The notes under the pieces: model-generated
The model's database searches: none
What the model was told of the DNA's origin: nothing
Seen by the model: only the letters and a program-made list of their open reading frames with translations
Source: Mesorhizobium loti
Lineage (GTDB): Bacteria > Pseudomonadota > Alphaproteobacteria > Rhizobiales > Rhizobiaceae
Assembly: GCA_014189435.1 (NCBI GenBank)
Contig: CP050293.1
Span: 3,167,001-3,231,000 of the forward strand
Direction: 5' to 3'
DNA length: 64,000 bases
Shown: in pieces, positions 26,150-33,849 of the stretch
Layout of the letters: each line of letters opens with the position of its first letter
How positions within the stretch are numbered: the stretch's first letter is position 1
Position numbers and translations under genes: made by a program

Positions 26150-26794
26150 ATGGACGACAACAACGTCATCGGCGCGTTCAGCGAGGAAGACGCCGCTCGA
26201 CTCACCGGCCTGTCAGTTGGGCAACTCCAACTTTGGGACCGCTCAGCTTTCTTAAAACCCAGCTATGCTCCCGATAATAGGCACCTTCCCTACAGCCGGG
26301 TATATTCGTTTCGGGATATCGTATCGTTGCGGGTCCTGGGACAGCTCCGCAATACCTACAACGTTCCCATGCAGCACTTGCGGAAAGTGTCTCACACGCT
26401 GGCTCACCTCGGTGATGCCAAGTGGACTGCCACCACTTTGTATGTTCTGGGAAGACGAGTTGTCTTCACCGATCCGCGGACAAACGAGCGCAAGGAAGTG
26501 GTCAGTGGCCAGCGTGTCTTTGATATCCCCTTGAGGATCGCAATCTCCGATACTCGGAAGGCCATTCAAGACCTCAATGTTCGTGGCGCCAAAGAGACGG
26601 GAAACATCGTACGGGCGAAGTTCGTTATGCAGAACGAGCCTGTATTCGATAGAACCCGAATTCCTGTTGCGGCGGTACAGAGATATTTGGCGGCGGGCTA
26701 TTCTGCTGATGCCATTATCAAGGAATTTCCGTTGCTAACGGTAGAGGACATCATTGCAGCTCAGAAATTCACCACTCCGGCCAGCGCAGCCTAG
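26150..26794 (+). CDS. Antitoxin: MerR-like HTH with C-terminal DUF433
   Basis: A 214-residue protein. The N-terminal part (about 9-75) resembles a MerR winged helix (FSEEDAARLTGLSVGQLQLWDRS and YSFRDIVSLRVLGQLR). The last 40 residues match DUF433, an antitoxin domain (RYLAAGYSADAIIKEFPLLTVEDIIAAQ). The ATG at 26150 has AGGAG eight bases before it. Three bases separate its stop from the DUF5615 gene, the usual antitoxin-then-toxin order. The protein is longer than stand-alone DUF433 antitoxins (about 75-110 residues) owing to the DNA-binding part. The codons are visibly less GC-rich than in flanking genes. Confidence 0.8.
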   Translation: MDDNNVIGAFSEEDAARLTGLSVGQLQLWDRSAFLKPSYAPDNRHLPYSRVYSFRDIVSLRVLGQLRNTYNVPMQHLRKVSHTLAHLGDAKWTATTLYVLGRRVVFTDPRTNERKEVVSGQRVFDIPLRIAISDTRKAIQDLNVRGAKETGNIVRAKFVMQNEPVFDRTRIPVAAVQRYLAAGYSADAIIKEFPLLTVEDIIAAQKFTTPASAA

Positions 26795-26797
26795 CAG

Positions 26798-27175
26798 ATG
26801 CCAAAGCGGCCGGTATTCGCATTTATGACCGATGTGAATGTGCCGGATTCAGTAGGGGATTTTTTATCAAGCAAGGGGCACGATGTTGCGAGGGTCCGCG
26901 ATTTTATGGCCACGGACTCCCCAGATCCTGTCGTTGCTCAAGCTGCGATGGAGGCCAGACGCATCCTAGTCAGCTGGGATAAGGATTTTAATCATCAGCG
27001 GTTCTTGGCGCCTCGCTATGAGAGCCTCAGCCGCGTCGGGTTTTCATGCCCGGAACCAGAAGGCGTCACACGTTTGAAGGAAGTGCTCGATCTGTTTGAA
27101 TTTGCAATCAAGCGGGCGAGAGGCAAACCAGTCACTATTCGGATCGCACGTGACAAACTGCAGGTGAAATGCTGA
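26798..27175 (+). CDS. Toxin: DUF5615 PIN-like nuclease
   Basis: The 125-residue protein fits the DUF5615 PIN-like family. The first acidic residue is in FMTDVNVPDSVGDFL (Asp11), the GHDVARVRDF segment follows at about 28-37, and the last acidic pair is in SWDKDFN at about 65-71. PIN-like toxins cleave RNA, often tRNA or rRNA. The gene is only three bases after its DUF433 partner, so the two form a probable type II toxin-antitoxin module. Activity has not been shown for this exact pair. It has lower GC than the surroundings, which suggests acquisition. Confidence 0.78.
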   Translation: MPKRPVFAFMTDVNVPDSVGDFLSSKGHDVARVRDFMATDSPDPVVAQAAMEARRILVSWDKDFNHQRFLAPRYESLSRVGFSCPEPEGVTRLKEVLDLFEFAIKRARGKPVTIRIARDKLQVKC

Positions 27176-27299
27176 AGAAGATAGCCTGTGTAGGTCCGGT
27201 GACGCGCTCAGGGACTGCCGACTCACGACGGCTACACTCCAGCGCCGTTGCCCCCTTGGCGCGCCTAGCCAGGGGAACAATACCGATTGAGATTCGACC

Positions 27300-27761
27300 T
27301 TACCCCTGGCACACATCCACCCACTCAGCGCCGGTAAGCTCAACCACCCTCTGTGGCGCAATCCGCATCGCAGCATTGGTGGCGCCGGCCGCAGGCACCA
27401 CCTCTTCGAATTCACGCAGCGATACGTCGCAATAGACCGGCAGCGGCGCCGGCAGGCCGAACGGGCAGACACCGCCGACCGGGTGGCTGGTCGCTTCGAC
27501 AACCTCCGCGGCGTCGAGCATGCGCGGCTTGCCGCCGAACTGGTCCTTGAACTTGCGGTTGTCCAGCCTGGCGATGCCGCTGGTCACCACCAGCATGGTG
27601 CGGTCGCCGACGCGCAGGCAGATCGTCTTGGCGATCTGCGCCGGCAGCACGCCATGCGCCTCAGCCGCCAAGGCCACGGTCGCCGAGCTCGCCTGCGTGA
27701 CGATGACGTCGATGTCGGGTGCGTGGGCGGCGAAGAAGGCACGAACGGAGTCCAGGCTCAT
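27300..27761 (-). CDS. YbaK/ProX-type aminoacyl-tRNA deacylase
   Basis: The 153-residue protein has the YbaK fold that hydrolyses mischarged tRNAs, for instance Cys-tRNA(Pro) or Ala-tRNA(Pro). Family features are AKTICLRVGDRTMLVVTSG with the central Lys (about 46), DNRKFKDQFG, and GGVCPFGLP in the middle third. I use the ATG at 27761 (MSLDSVRAFF); the frame extends to 27911 but the added part is unlike the family. The YbaK and ProX branches cannot be separated by eye. Confidence 0.85.
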   Translation of the reverse strand: MSLDSVRAFFAAHAPDIDVIVTQASSATVALAAEAHGVLPAQIAKTICLRVGDRTMLVVTSGIARLDNRKFKDQFGGKPRMLDAAEVVEATSHPVGGVCPFGLPAPLPVYCDVSLREFEEVVPAAGATNAAMRIAPQRVVELTGAEWVDVCQG

Positions 27762-27901
27762 ATCGAAAAACCCATGGTTCAAAAACTTGATGGATGGCGG
27801 ATTACGGTCCGGCAGCCAGGGGCCGCAGCACGCATAAGCACGTGCGATAGACAGATCGGCAAGCCCCAGGCTGAAGCAGAACGCTGCGGCAGGCACAAAG
27901 A

Positions 27902-27927
27902 AACCCGCCAAGGGGCCTTGGCGGGTT
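27902..27927 (-). terminator. Terminator of the small HTH gene
   Basis: The 12-base arms AACCCGCCAAGG and CCTTGGCGGGTT are perfect complements around GG. Read on the minus strand it lies 22 bases after the HTH gene stop and is followed by a T-rich run (TTTCTTTG), the form of a rho-independent terminator. Confidence 0.8.
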
Positions 27928-27949
27928 CTCTGGAATGCCTGGTGCTGAT

Positions 27950-28234
27950 CTATGCCAGGGATCGACCTTGCGCCGCCGGCGTCGGCGCCGCCGGGGTGAT
28001 CAGGGCCTCCTGGGGAAGTCGAAGCGCGGACACAATACGACGCAGCTTCGACGGATCCGTCACTCTGCCGTTCTCGATATCCTCAATCTCGTCGACCGCC
28101 AGACCGCATGTCAGGGAGAGCTTCTCCACGCTGTAGCCGCGGGTCTCCCGCATCGCTCTGAGGGTGCTGTAATCAGGCCCGCTCCCGTTGGTTGCCGGTT
28201 CGGAGAGGGTTTCGCTTTTCGCATTATGGGGCAT
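27950..28234 (-). CDS. Small helix-turn-helix (Xre-like) protein
   Basis: The 94-residue protein contains a Cro/C1-type HTH at about 29-80 (LRAMRETRGYSVEKLSLTCGLAVDEIEDIENGRV). Both ends are flexible and Pro/Ala-rich. I choose the ATG at 28234 because GGAG lies seven bases upstream; an ATG at 28246 is also in frame. The IS66 element sits 130 bases upstream of the start and may have separated it from its natural promoter. The regulatory target is not evident. Confidence 0.72.
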   Translation of the reverse strand: MPHNAKSETLSEPATNGSGPDYSTLRAMRETRGYSVEKLSLTCGLAVDEIEDIENGRVTDPSKLRRIVSALRLPQEALITPAAPTPAAQGRSLA

Positions 28235-28355
28235 TGGCAACTCCATGACTGAAAGAGTTTGATCAAATGAGGAGTGTTGCCTGAGACGACCGGGAAGATG
28301 CCTGCTCGACAGCGATTTGCCAAGAGCCAAACGGACCGTCACGGGATCGTGAACC

Positions 28356-28363
28356 GCGGGATC
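28356..28363. repeat. IS66 target site duplication, left
   Basis: GCGGGATC, identical to 30894-30901 at the other end of the element. Confidence 0.93.
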
Positions 28364-28371
28364 GTAAGCGG

Positions 28372-30012
28372 TCAGCCGATAACGTCAGGCCTAAAGTTCC
28401 AAGGCATGAGCATTTCGATTTCGGATGCCGGCCAGCCTTGAGCGATGCGGGTCAAGGTCTGCGAGAGCCAGTCGAGCGGATCGACGCTGTTCATTTTGCA
28501 GGTTTGCAGCAAGGTGGCTACCGTCGCCCAGGTTCGTCCACCGCCGTGGCTGCCGGCGAATAGACTATTCTTTCGCGTGATCGTCTGGGGCCTGATTGCA
28601 CGCTCGACGATATTGGAGTCGATTTCGATGCGACCGTCCATCAGAAAGCGTTCCAGCGCCTCCCGCCGGGTGAGCGCGTAGCGGATCGCCTCGGCGGTCT
28701 TGGATTTTCCGGAGACCTTGCCCAGTTCCGCTTCCCATAGATCGAAGAGGCTCGCGACAATGGCCACGGACTTTTCCTGACGCAGCGCGGCGCGGCTTCC
28801 GGCATCCTTGCCGCGAACCTCGTCCTCGACCTTCCACAATTCGGTCATGGCGATGATCGAATCCGTCGCGGCCTGCGAGACCCCGCTGATGTGCAGGTCG
28901 TAGAATTTGCGCCGCAGGTGAGCCCAGCACCCGGCGAGCCGGATTGTTTCATTGCTGCCGGCTTTGGCCCGTGCCTTGACCAGGTTGGTATAGGCCGAGT
29001 AGCCATCCACTTGCAGGATACCGCTGAATCCGGCGAGGTGGCGCGCCACGCAATCCGCACCTCTGCTGTCTTCAAAACGATAGGCAACCATTGGCGGACT
29101 GGTTCCGCCATAGGGTCGGTCATCCCGTGCGTAGGCCCACAACCAGGCTTTCGTGGTTTTCCCGGAACCAGGGGCAAGGGTGGGCAAGGTCGTCTCGTCG
29201 GCGAAGACCCTTTCGCCCTCCTTGATGCGCTCCAGTATGTAATCAGCAAGCATCTGCAGCTCGAAGCCCAGATGCCCCATCCATTGCGCCATCAACGACC
29301 GGCTGATCTCGACGCCGTCGCGCAGATAGATCGCCTCCTGCCGATAAAGCGGGAGGCCGTCGGCGTATTTGGAGACGGCGATATAGGCGAGCAGCCGCTC
29401 CGTCGGCAGGCCGCTTTCGATGATGTGCGCCGGCGCCAGAGCCTGGACCACGCCGTCACGGCCCCGGAAGGCGTATTTGGGACGGCGCGTGACGATGACC
29501 TGGAACTTCGGCGGCACGACGTCCAGCCGCTCGGATCGATCCTCGCCGATCAGAACCTTTTCAAGCCCCTCGCAGTCGGCCGGGATTTCCGGCTCGACGA
29601 CCTCCTCGATGCGTTCGAGGTGGGCAGCAAAGCCCTTGCGCGGACGCGGGGCGCGCTTCGGCTTGTTCCCGACCGCGCGGTCGAGTTCGCTCCGGATTTC
29701 CGAAAGGCCGGTCTCGACCTCTTCGAAGGCAAAGGAGGCCTGCTCGTCGTCGATGGCCAGGCGTAGCCGCTCGGAACGCGTGCCATGTTGCGTGCGCTGT
29801 AAAACTTTCAGGATTGACGTGAGATTGGCGATCCGCTCGCTGGCGCTTTTCTCGACAGCTTTCAGCCGGGCGACCTCCGCCTCAGATGCTGCGATCCGAG
29901 CGTCGGCGACTGCGATCCGGGCCTCGCTTGCAGCCTGCTCGCGAGCCATGGAAAGGATCATCGCCTTCAGCGCATCAACGTCGTCGGGAAGGGCAAGACC
30001 CGGTAGAACCAT
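28372..30012 (-). CDS. tnpC: IS66 family transposase TnpC
   Basis: A 546-residue DDE transposase. The N-terminal third is a helical, coiled-coil leucine-zipper region (about 10-75) and a basic linker (NKPKRAPRPRKG). The catalytic domain shows the first Asp in FADETTLPTL, the second in LQVDGYSAYTNL, and the C-terminal region ERFLMDGRIEIDSNIVERAIRP with the Glu, followed by the IS66 C-terminal segment (SLFAGSHGGGRTWA). The first ATG of the frame is 30012. The stop lies only eight bases inside the left end of the element. No truncation is visible. Confidence 0.93.
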   Translation of the reverse strand: MVLPGLALPDDVDALKAMILSMAREQAASEARIAVADARIAASEAEVARLKAVEKSASERIANLTSILKVLQRTQHGTRSERLRLAIDDEQASFAFEEVETGLSEIRSELDRAVGNKPKRAPRPRKGFAAHLERIEEVVEPEIPADCEGLEKVLIGEDRSERLDVVPPKFQVIVTRRPKYAFRGRDGVVQALAPAHIIESGLPTERLLAYIAVSKYADGLPLYRQEAIYLRDGVEISRSLMAQWMGHLGFELQMLADYILERIKEGERVFADETTLPTLAPGSGKTTKAWLWAYARDDRPYGGTSPPMVAYRFEDSRGADCVARHLAGFSGILQVDGYSAYTNLVKARAKAGSNETIRLAGCWAHLRRKFYDLHISGVSQAATDSIIAMTELWKVEDEVRGKDAGSRAALRQEKSVAIVASLFDLWEAELGKVSGKSKTAEAIRYALTRREALERFLMDGRIEIDSNIVERAIRPQTITRKNSLFAGSHGGGRTWATVATLLQTCKMNSVDPLDWLSQTLTRIAQGWPASEIEMLMPWNFRPDVIG

Positions 30013-30088
30013 GGCAAGCAACAGAGCACAAAAACAGCCGCTTTCCCAACCGTTCCAGCCGCATGATTCATCTTGCCGCAGGCCGGTT

Positions 30089-30433
30089 TCAGCCCGTCGA
30101 TAACGGCCGCCTGACCCTGGCCGGACGAATCTTTTTCCAGTCCAGTCCGGCCAGAAGCGCCATCAACTGGGCGTGGTCGAGACGCATGCGCGCGGCCGAT
30201 ATCCCCGGCCAGCAGAAGCTGTGATCTTCCAGAGTCTTCGAATAAAGACAAACCCCGCTGCCGTCCCACCACACGATGCGAACCCGGTCCGCACGCTTCG
30301 AACGGAATACGTGAAGTGCCCCCGAGAATGGGTCCAGGCCGCCATCCCTGACCAGCGCCATCAAAGATGCCGCGCCCTTGCGGAAGTCGACCGGCTGGCA
30401 CGACACGTAAACCACCACACCGGAAGCGATCAT
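30089..30433 (-). CDS. tnpB: IS66 accessory protein TnpB
   Basis: The 114-residue IS66 Orf2-like protein has the family features VYVSCQPVDFRKGAASL near the start, FRSKRADRVRIVWWDGSG in the centre and WPGISAARM. It is needed with TnpA for transposition of complete IS66 elements. Its ATG overlaps the tnpA stop by four bases (ATGA), a sign of translational coupling. Confidence 0.93.
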   Translation of the reverse strand: MIASGVVVYVSCQPVDFRKGAASLMALVRDGGLDPFSGALHVFRSKRADRVRIVWWDGSGVCLYSKTLEDHSFCWPGISAARMRLDHAQLMALLAGLDWKKIRPARVRRPLSTG

Positions 30434-30816
30434 GCCTTACGAACCGCGCGGATGATCCTCGCCAGGCGATCGGGATCGACATCGCCGCCGGCGCGCACCA
30501 CTGCGTCGCCAATGACGATTTCCACCGTGTCGCTGCCCACCGCTTCAAAGCGCGTGAACTTCGCCGGCTTGCTCGCTCCCTCCGTCAGTGGCGCAACCAT
30601 GCCCGACGAAAGCGCCTTGCGGCGCCACGCATAGAGCTGCGAGGGGTCCAGCCCCTCGGAACGCGCAACCGCCGAGACATTGCCCCCTGGCGAGAACGCT
30701 TCGGCGACAAGCCGTGCCTTCTCTTCGTCCGACCGATGGCGCGGCTTGCGTCGGGACGGCACAGGCTCCGCCGTCAAAATCTCGAATGTTCGATGATGGC
30801 TCATACTGTCGCTCAT
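30430..30816 (-). CDS. tnpA: IS66 accessory protein TnpA
   Basis: The 128-residue transposase-8-like protein has an HTH in the middle (KARLVAEAFSPGGNVSAVARSEGLDPSQLYAWRR, about 33-66). I take the ATG at 30816 because GGAG lies six bases upstream; an ATG at 30837 would add seven residues. It overlaps tnpB by four bases. Confidence 0.9.
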   Translation of the reverse strand: MSDSMSHHRTFEILTAEPVPSRRKPRHRSDEEKARLVAEAFSPGGNVSAVARSEGLDPSQLYAWRRKALSSGMVAPLTEGASKPAKFTRFEAVGSDTVEIVIGDAVVRAGGDVDPDRLARIIRAVRKA

Positions 30817-30893
30817 AGGATTCTCCGCATGATTCATGCTGAAAATGAGCGATCAACCGCCTGCACGCTACGTGGGGATGCCTACGCGCTTAC

Positions 30894-30901
30894 GCGGGAT
30901 C
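30894..30901. repeat. IS66 target site duplication, right
   Basis: GCGGGATC, identical to 28356-28363. Confidence 0.93.
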
Positions 30902-31041
30902 GCGCACACGTCGCGATCAAGTTGTTTTGAAGGCCCGATTGGGCTTTTGCCGGCAGTTTCGCCCCGCTCGTTCGTTATCCCCAGGTCGCTGGCGTCAAAA
31001 CCATCCGGTCCCAGCCAGCCGTTCCCGGAAGGATTTCTGCA

Positions 31042-31656
31042 ATGAACTTGAAGACAGTCATGGTCGTGCTCGGCACGATCTCCAGCCTTTCTGTTGCCGG
31101 TGTGGGCAGCGCTCAAGCGGCGGACGCGCAGCGCGTGCGCGGCACGGTGGTCAGTTTCGAGCCAATGCTGCTCACCGTGAAGACCCGCCAGGGCGATACT
31201 TCGGCAATCAAGCTCAATGCCGACTGGAAGATCTCAGGCGTCGCCAACGCATCCGTAAAGGACATCAAGCAGGGCGATTTCCTCGGCATCGCCTCCGTGT
31301 CGAAAGCAGATGGCGGCAGCGGTGCCCTGGAGGTGGTGGTTTTCCCTGCCGCGTTGAAAGGCACTGGCGAGGGTGACCGCCCCTGGGACCTGCAGCCAAA
31401 CAGCCGGATGACCAACGGCACCGTCGCCGACGTCACCGATATAAGCGGGCGAGCGGTCACGCTGACCTATGACAATGGCCAGACCAAGAAGATTTCGATC
31501 CCCGACAACACGCCTGTCGTCACCTTCGCGCCGGCCACACCGAGCGACCTCAAGCCGGGCGCTACGGTCTTCGTTACCGCTCAGCGGGACACTGGCGGCA
31601 TGCTGAGCAGCAGTCGCGTGGTGGTCGGAAACAATGGTGTCGTTCCGCCGATGTAG
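31042..31656 (+). CDS. Secreted protein with DUF5666-like repeats
   Basis: The 204-residue protein has a signal peptide (MNLKTVMVVLGTISSLSVAG, cleavage near AQAAD at 27). The mature part shows two similar beta-rich stretches, RVRGTVVSFEPMLLTVKTRQG (about 31-51) and TVADVTDISGRAVTLTYDNGQ (about 128-148), which recall the OB-like repeats of DUF5666. GGAAGGA precedes the ATG. It should be periplasmic. The function is unknown. Its upstream region was interrupted by the IS66 insertion 148 bases away. Confidence 0.75.
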   Translation: MNLKTVMVVLGTISSLSVAGVGSAQAADAQRVRGTVVSFEPMLLTVKTRQGDTSAIKLNADWKISGVANASVKDIKQGDFLGIASVSKADGGSGALEVVVFPAALKGTGEGDRPWDLQPNSRMTNGTVADVTDISGRAVTLTYDNGQTKKISIPDNTPVVTFAPATPSDLKPGATVFVTAQRDTGGMLSSSRVVVGNNGVVPPM

Positions 31657-31857
31657 TCGAACAGGGCGGCCACGTCGCCGCCCTTCGATCTTGCCGCGGA
31701 ATGGTGGTGGCAGCCCCGGCTTCCCCGGAAACAGTCCGGAAACAAAATTCTACAATCGGGAAATACTGACGAAAAAAATTGGGAGCGTAATCCCATTCGC
31801 GGCGGTCGGGCTATCGCCCCGATTCATAGACGCCCGCGAAAGAAAAGGAAACGATCC

Positions 31858-32043
31858 ATGAAGAAGTCCCTCCTCTCGGCCCTCGGGCTTGCAGTTGCAC
31901 TGGCTTTCACGGTGCCGGTGATCGGCGCGACGAGCGCGGATGCGGCCCCGATGACCAAGCATCATCGCCACCACCATCGTCACCATCACCACCACCCCGT
32001 TCACCACCACCACCATCATCACCAGGTGAAGAAGACCTACTAG
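31858..32043 (+). CDS. Histidine-rich small secreted peptide
   Basis: The 61-residue protein has a signal peptide (MKKSLLSALGLAVALAFTVP, cleavage near ADA at about 29). Its mature part is almost only a histidine tract: 17 His in runs of 2, 3, 5 and 7, broken by Arg and Pro-Val, ending QVKKTY. AAAGGAAACG precedes the ATG. Such tracts bind Ni, Zn or Cu. The mature peptide of about 30 residues has no room for a folded domain. It could buffer metals in the periplasm or be processed further. No metal transporter gene is adjacent. Confidence 0.78.
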   Translation: MKKSLLSALGLAVALAFTVPVIGATSADAAPMTKHHRHHHRHHHHHPVHHHHHHHQVKKTY

Positions 32044-32055
32044 GCATACCAGACT

Positions 32056-32108
32056 GCCAACGAGAAGACCGGCCTTGGCTTCCTGTTCGAGGCTGGCCTT
32101 CTCTTGGC
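32056..32108 (+). terminator. Long imperfect stem-loop after the His-rich gene
   Basis: GCCAACGAGAAGACCGGCC pairs with GGCTGGCCTTCTCTTGGC with about three defects, 12 bases after the stop. There is no T-run. It could be a terminator or a 3' end stabiliser. I saw nothing else in the 237-base gap to 32281. Confidence 0.5.
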
Positions 32109-32280
32109 AATGCGACGCGAGGCTCGACAGGATTCGGGCTCGCCCAGTTCGTCGAATGACCACGTGAGGATTTTGGCGCAAATCCCGATACCGCGAAATC
32201 TTTTGCGCGAGGGCAATTCGCGATACCGCAATGGATAACCGGGGCCAGGTATCCCCAGTCCGAAGGACCGGACCTACGCG

Positions 32281-32583
32281 TCAGCGCCGGCTGAACAGCA
32301 GGCTGGCAACAAGCCCGACCACCACAAGGCCGACCGCAGCGGCGGCCGCCGGATGGTCGCGGGCCGACTTCTCGATCACCCTGCCCTGTTTGCGGATTGC
32401 CGGCATGGCATCGCGCAGTCGCCCGGCAAGATCGGAATAGGTGTCGAGCGCGGCATCGCGACTGTCCTCGTAGTAGGCGCCACCACGCCTGGCCACGGCC
32501 TTCTTCAAGCTGGCCAATTCCTTCGTGAGAGCCGCGACCTGCTTGTCGAGATCGATGTCCGAGAGGGTCGAAAATGATGCCAT
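32281..32583 (-). CDS. DUF883 (ElaB/YqjD-like) membrane-anchored protein
   Basis: The 100-residue protein has an amphipathic helical N-terminal part (about 10-65) with AALTKELASLKKAVARRG, a DHPAAAAAVGLVVVGLVASLLFSRR end and one C-terminal transmembrane helix. This is the layout of ElaB/YqjD/YgaM proteins, which in E. coli are inner-membrane proteins that bind ribosomes in stationary phase. Whether this homologue does so is unknown. Confidence 0.8.
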   Translation of the reverse strand: MASFSTLSDIDLDKQVAALTKELASLKKAVARRGGAYYEDSRDAALDTYSDLAGRLRDAMPAIRKQGRVIEKSARDHPAAAAAVGLVVVGLVASLLFSRR

Positions 32584-32699
32584 GATGTGTTTCCTTCACT
32601 TGCAGAAGAAAACGTAACGCCCCACCGGAAGGCGGGTTCCGGTTTTCGAAATATCGGCGTCGCTTGGGTCATCTCTTTGTTTTTTACGCAATTCGCAAG

Positions 32700-32763
32700 G
32701 GAAAGCGCTATGCGCTTTTCCCGGGAAAACCGTTTCACACTTTTCCTGGAATTGCTTTAGCGC
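32700..32763. repeat. Dispersed palindromic repeat, family D
   Basis: GGAAAGCGCTATGCGCTTTTCC is followed by the hairpin-forming CCGGGAAAACCG and CACTTTTCCTGG, ending in GCTTTAGCGC. It resembles a widespread rhizobial intergenic element. It overlaps the last codons and supplies the stop codon of the MerR-type gene. Confidence 0.65.
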
Positions 32764-33296
32764 ACCTGGTCAAGCAGGCGCTTGCATTCCAGGAGGTCGA
32801 ACAGCGCCTCCTGCAGCAAGGCCCGATTGTCGCGCGAGAGTTTCGATGCATCCGGCTGCACCGGACCGTCCTCGTCGCTCTTGCCCAAGCCGAAAAAGCG
32901 GCGGCTTGGCTTGACCCGCGGCTGGCCAACCAGTTCGTCGTCCATGCCGCGCGGCTGGGCAGCCGGCGTCAGTGGCACCTGATCGGCCTGCCTGCGCTGC
33001 GAGATCGCCTCGACGGCGGCCATGTCGCCATTGCCGATGGCGACCAGGAAATGATTGCCGTTCTCGCGCAACAGCTTCTGCACGCCCTTGATGGTGTAGC
33101 CCTGGTCGTAGAGCATGTGGCGGATGCCCTTGATCAGCTCGACATCCTGCGGCCGGTAGTAACGACGGCCACCGCCGCGCTTCATCGGCTTGATCTGGTT
33201 GAAACGCGTTTCCCAGAAGCGCAGCACATGCTGCGGCAGGTCGAGATCTTCGGCGACCTCGCTGATGGTACGAAAGGCGTCGGGGCTCTTGTCCAT
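32757..33296 (-). CDS. MerR family transcriptional regulator
   Basis: The 179-residue protein has an N-terminal MerR winged helix ([48 protein letters not shown], about 8-56) and no cysteine-rich effector loop. The C-terminal half is a poorly conserved charged linker and a final helical piece ([21 protein letters not shown]). This MerR gene next to ihfA and plsX-fabH is a conserved alphaproteobacterial arrangement. Its target is not established. The stop codon falls in a family D repeat. Confidence 0.9.
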   Translation of the reverse strand: MDKSPDAFRTISEVAEDLDLPQHVLRFWETRFNQIKPMKRGGGRRYYRPQDVELIKGIRHMLYDQGYTIKGVQKLLRENGNHFLVAIGNGDMAAVEAISQRRQADQVPLTPAAQPRGMDDELVGQPRVKPSRRFFGLGKSDEDGPVQPDASKLSRDNRALLQEALFDLLECKRLLDQVR

Positions 33297-33422
33297 GGGC
33301 GAATCCTCACGCTGGACGATGATCCGGCCTATCCTGCCGAATCGGGTCTTATTTCAGCGGTTTATGAAGCAATATTCAAGCCCGGCGTCATGGCGGCGGC
33401 GGTTTTCAACCGCGCAGTGGGG

Positions 33423-33746
33423 CTACTTGCCGCTTTTGGCCTTGCCGCTTTGGTGGGAGCGCAGGATACGGCTCTTCAGCACGTTCGACGACTTGAAGGT
33501 CATCACCCGGCGCGGCAGGATCGGCACTTCTTCGCCGGTCTTGGGGTTGCGGCCGATGCGCTCGTTCTTGGAGCGGACGTGGAATGTCGCGAAGGACGAC
33601 AGCTTCACCGTCTCGCCGCGGACGATCGCTTCACAGATTTCGTCCAGCACCGCTTCGACGAGTTCGGCCGATTCAGTGCGCGACAGGCCGACCTTGCGGT
33701 AAACTGCCTCGGCAAGGTCGGCGCGCGTAAGTGTCTTTCCCCCCAT
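33423..33746 (-). CDS. ihfA: Integration host factor alpha subunit
   Basis: The 107-residue DNA-bending protein has [22 protein letters not shown] at the N terminus, [29 protein letters not shown] in the beta-arm region and the conserved Arg-Asn-Pro that intercalates DNA. IHF acts as a heterodimer with the beta subunit in recombination, replication and transcription. It lies between fabH and the MerR gene, the usual alphaproteobacterial location. Confidence 0.95.
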   Translation of the reverse strand: MGGKTLTRADLAEAVYRKVGLSRTESAELVEAVLDEICEAIVRGETVKLSSFATFHVRSKNERIGRNPKTGEEVPILPRRVMTFKSSNVLKSRILRSHQSGKAKSGK

Positions 33747-33849
33747 GCGTCCGTCCCATCAGCTCAAAACATAAAATTCGGCACAACAAAGGCAGAGCCT
33801 AAGTAATTGATCCGGCAAGGTCAAGGACCGAAACCGGACCGTTCGGCAC

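Larger units (their letters stand above)
28364..30893 (-). mobile_element. Complete IS66-family insertion sequence
   Basis: The 2530-base element carries tnpA, tnpB and tnpC in the standard order. Its ends begin GTAAGCG on both sides as an inverted repeat. The same 8 bases, GCGGGATC, occur directly outside both ends (28356-28363 and 30894-30901), which is the target duplication length of this family. All three reading frames are intact, so the insertion looks recent and possibly active. It lies between a small HTH gene and a secreted protein gene that are divergent. Confidence 0.95.

Noticed and set aside
30930..30950. Short GGCCC/GGGC hairpin near the right side of the IS66 element
   Set aside because: The stem is only four or five bases and no gene ends there, so a terminator is not supported.
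31858..32043. His-rich frame as a sequence artefact or affinity-tag contamination
   Set aside because: It has a natural signal peptide, ribosome site, mixed His codons and irregular run lengths, which do not fit a vector tag.
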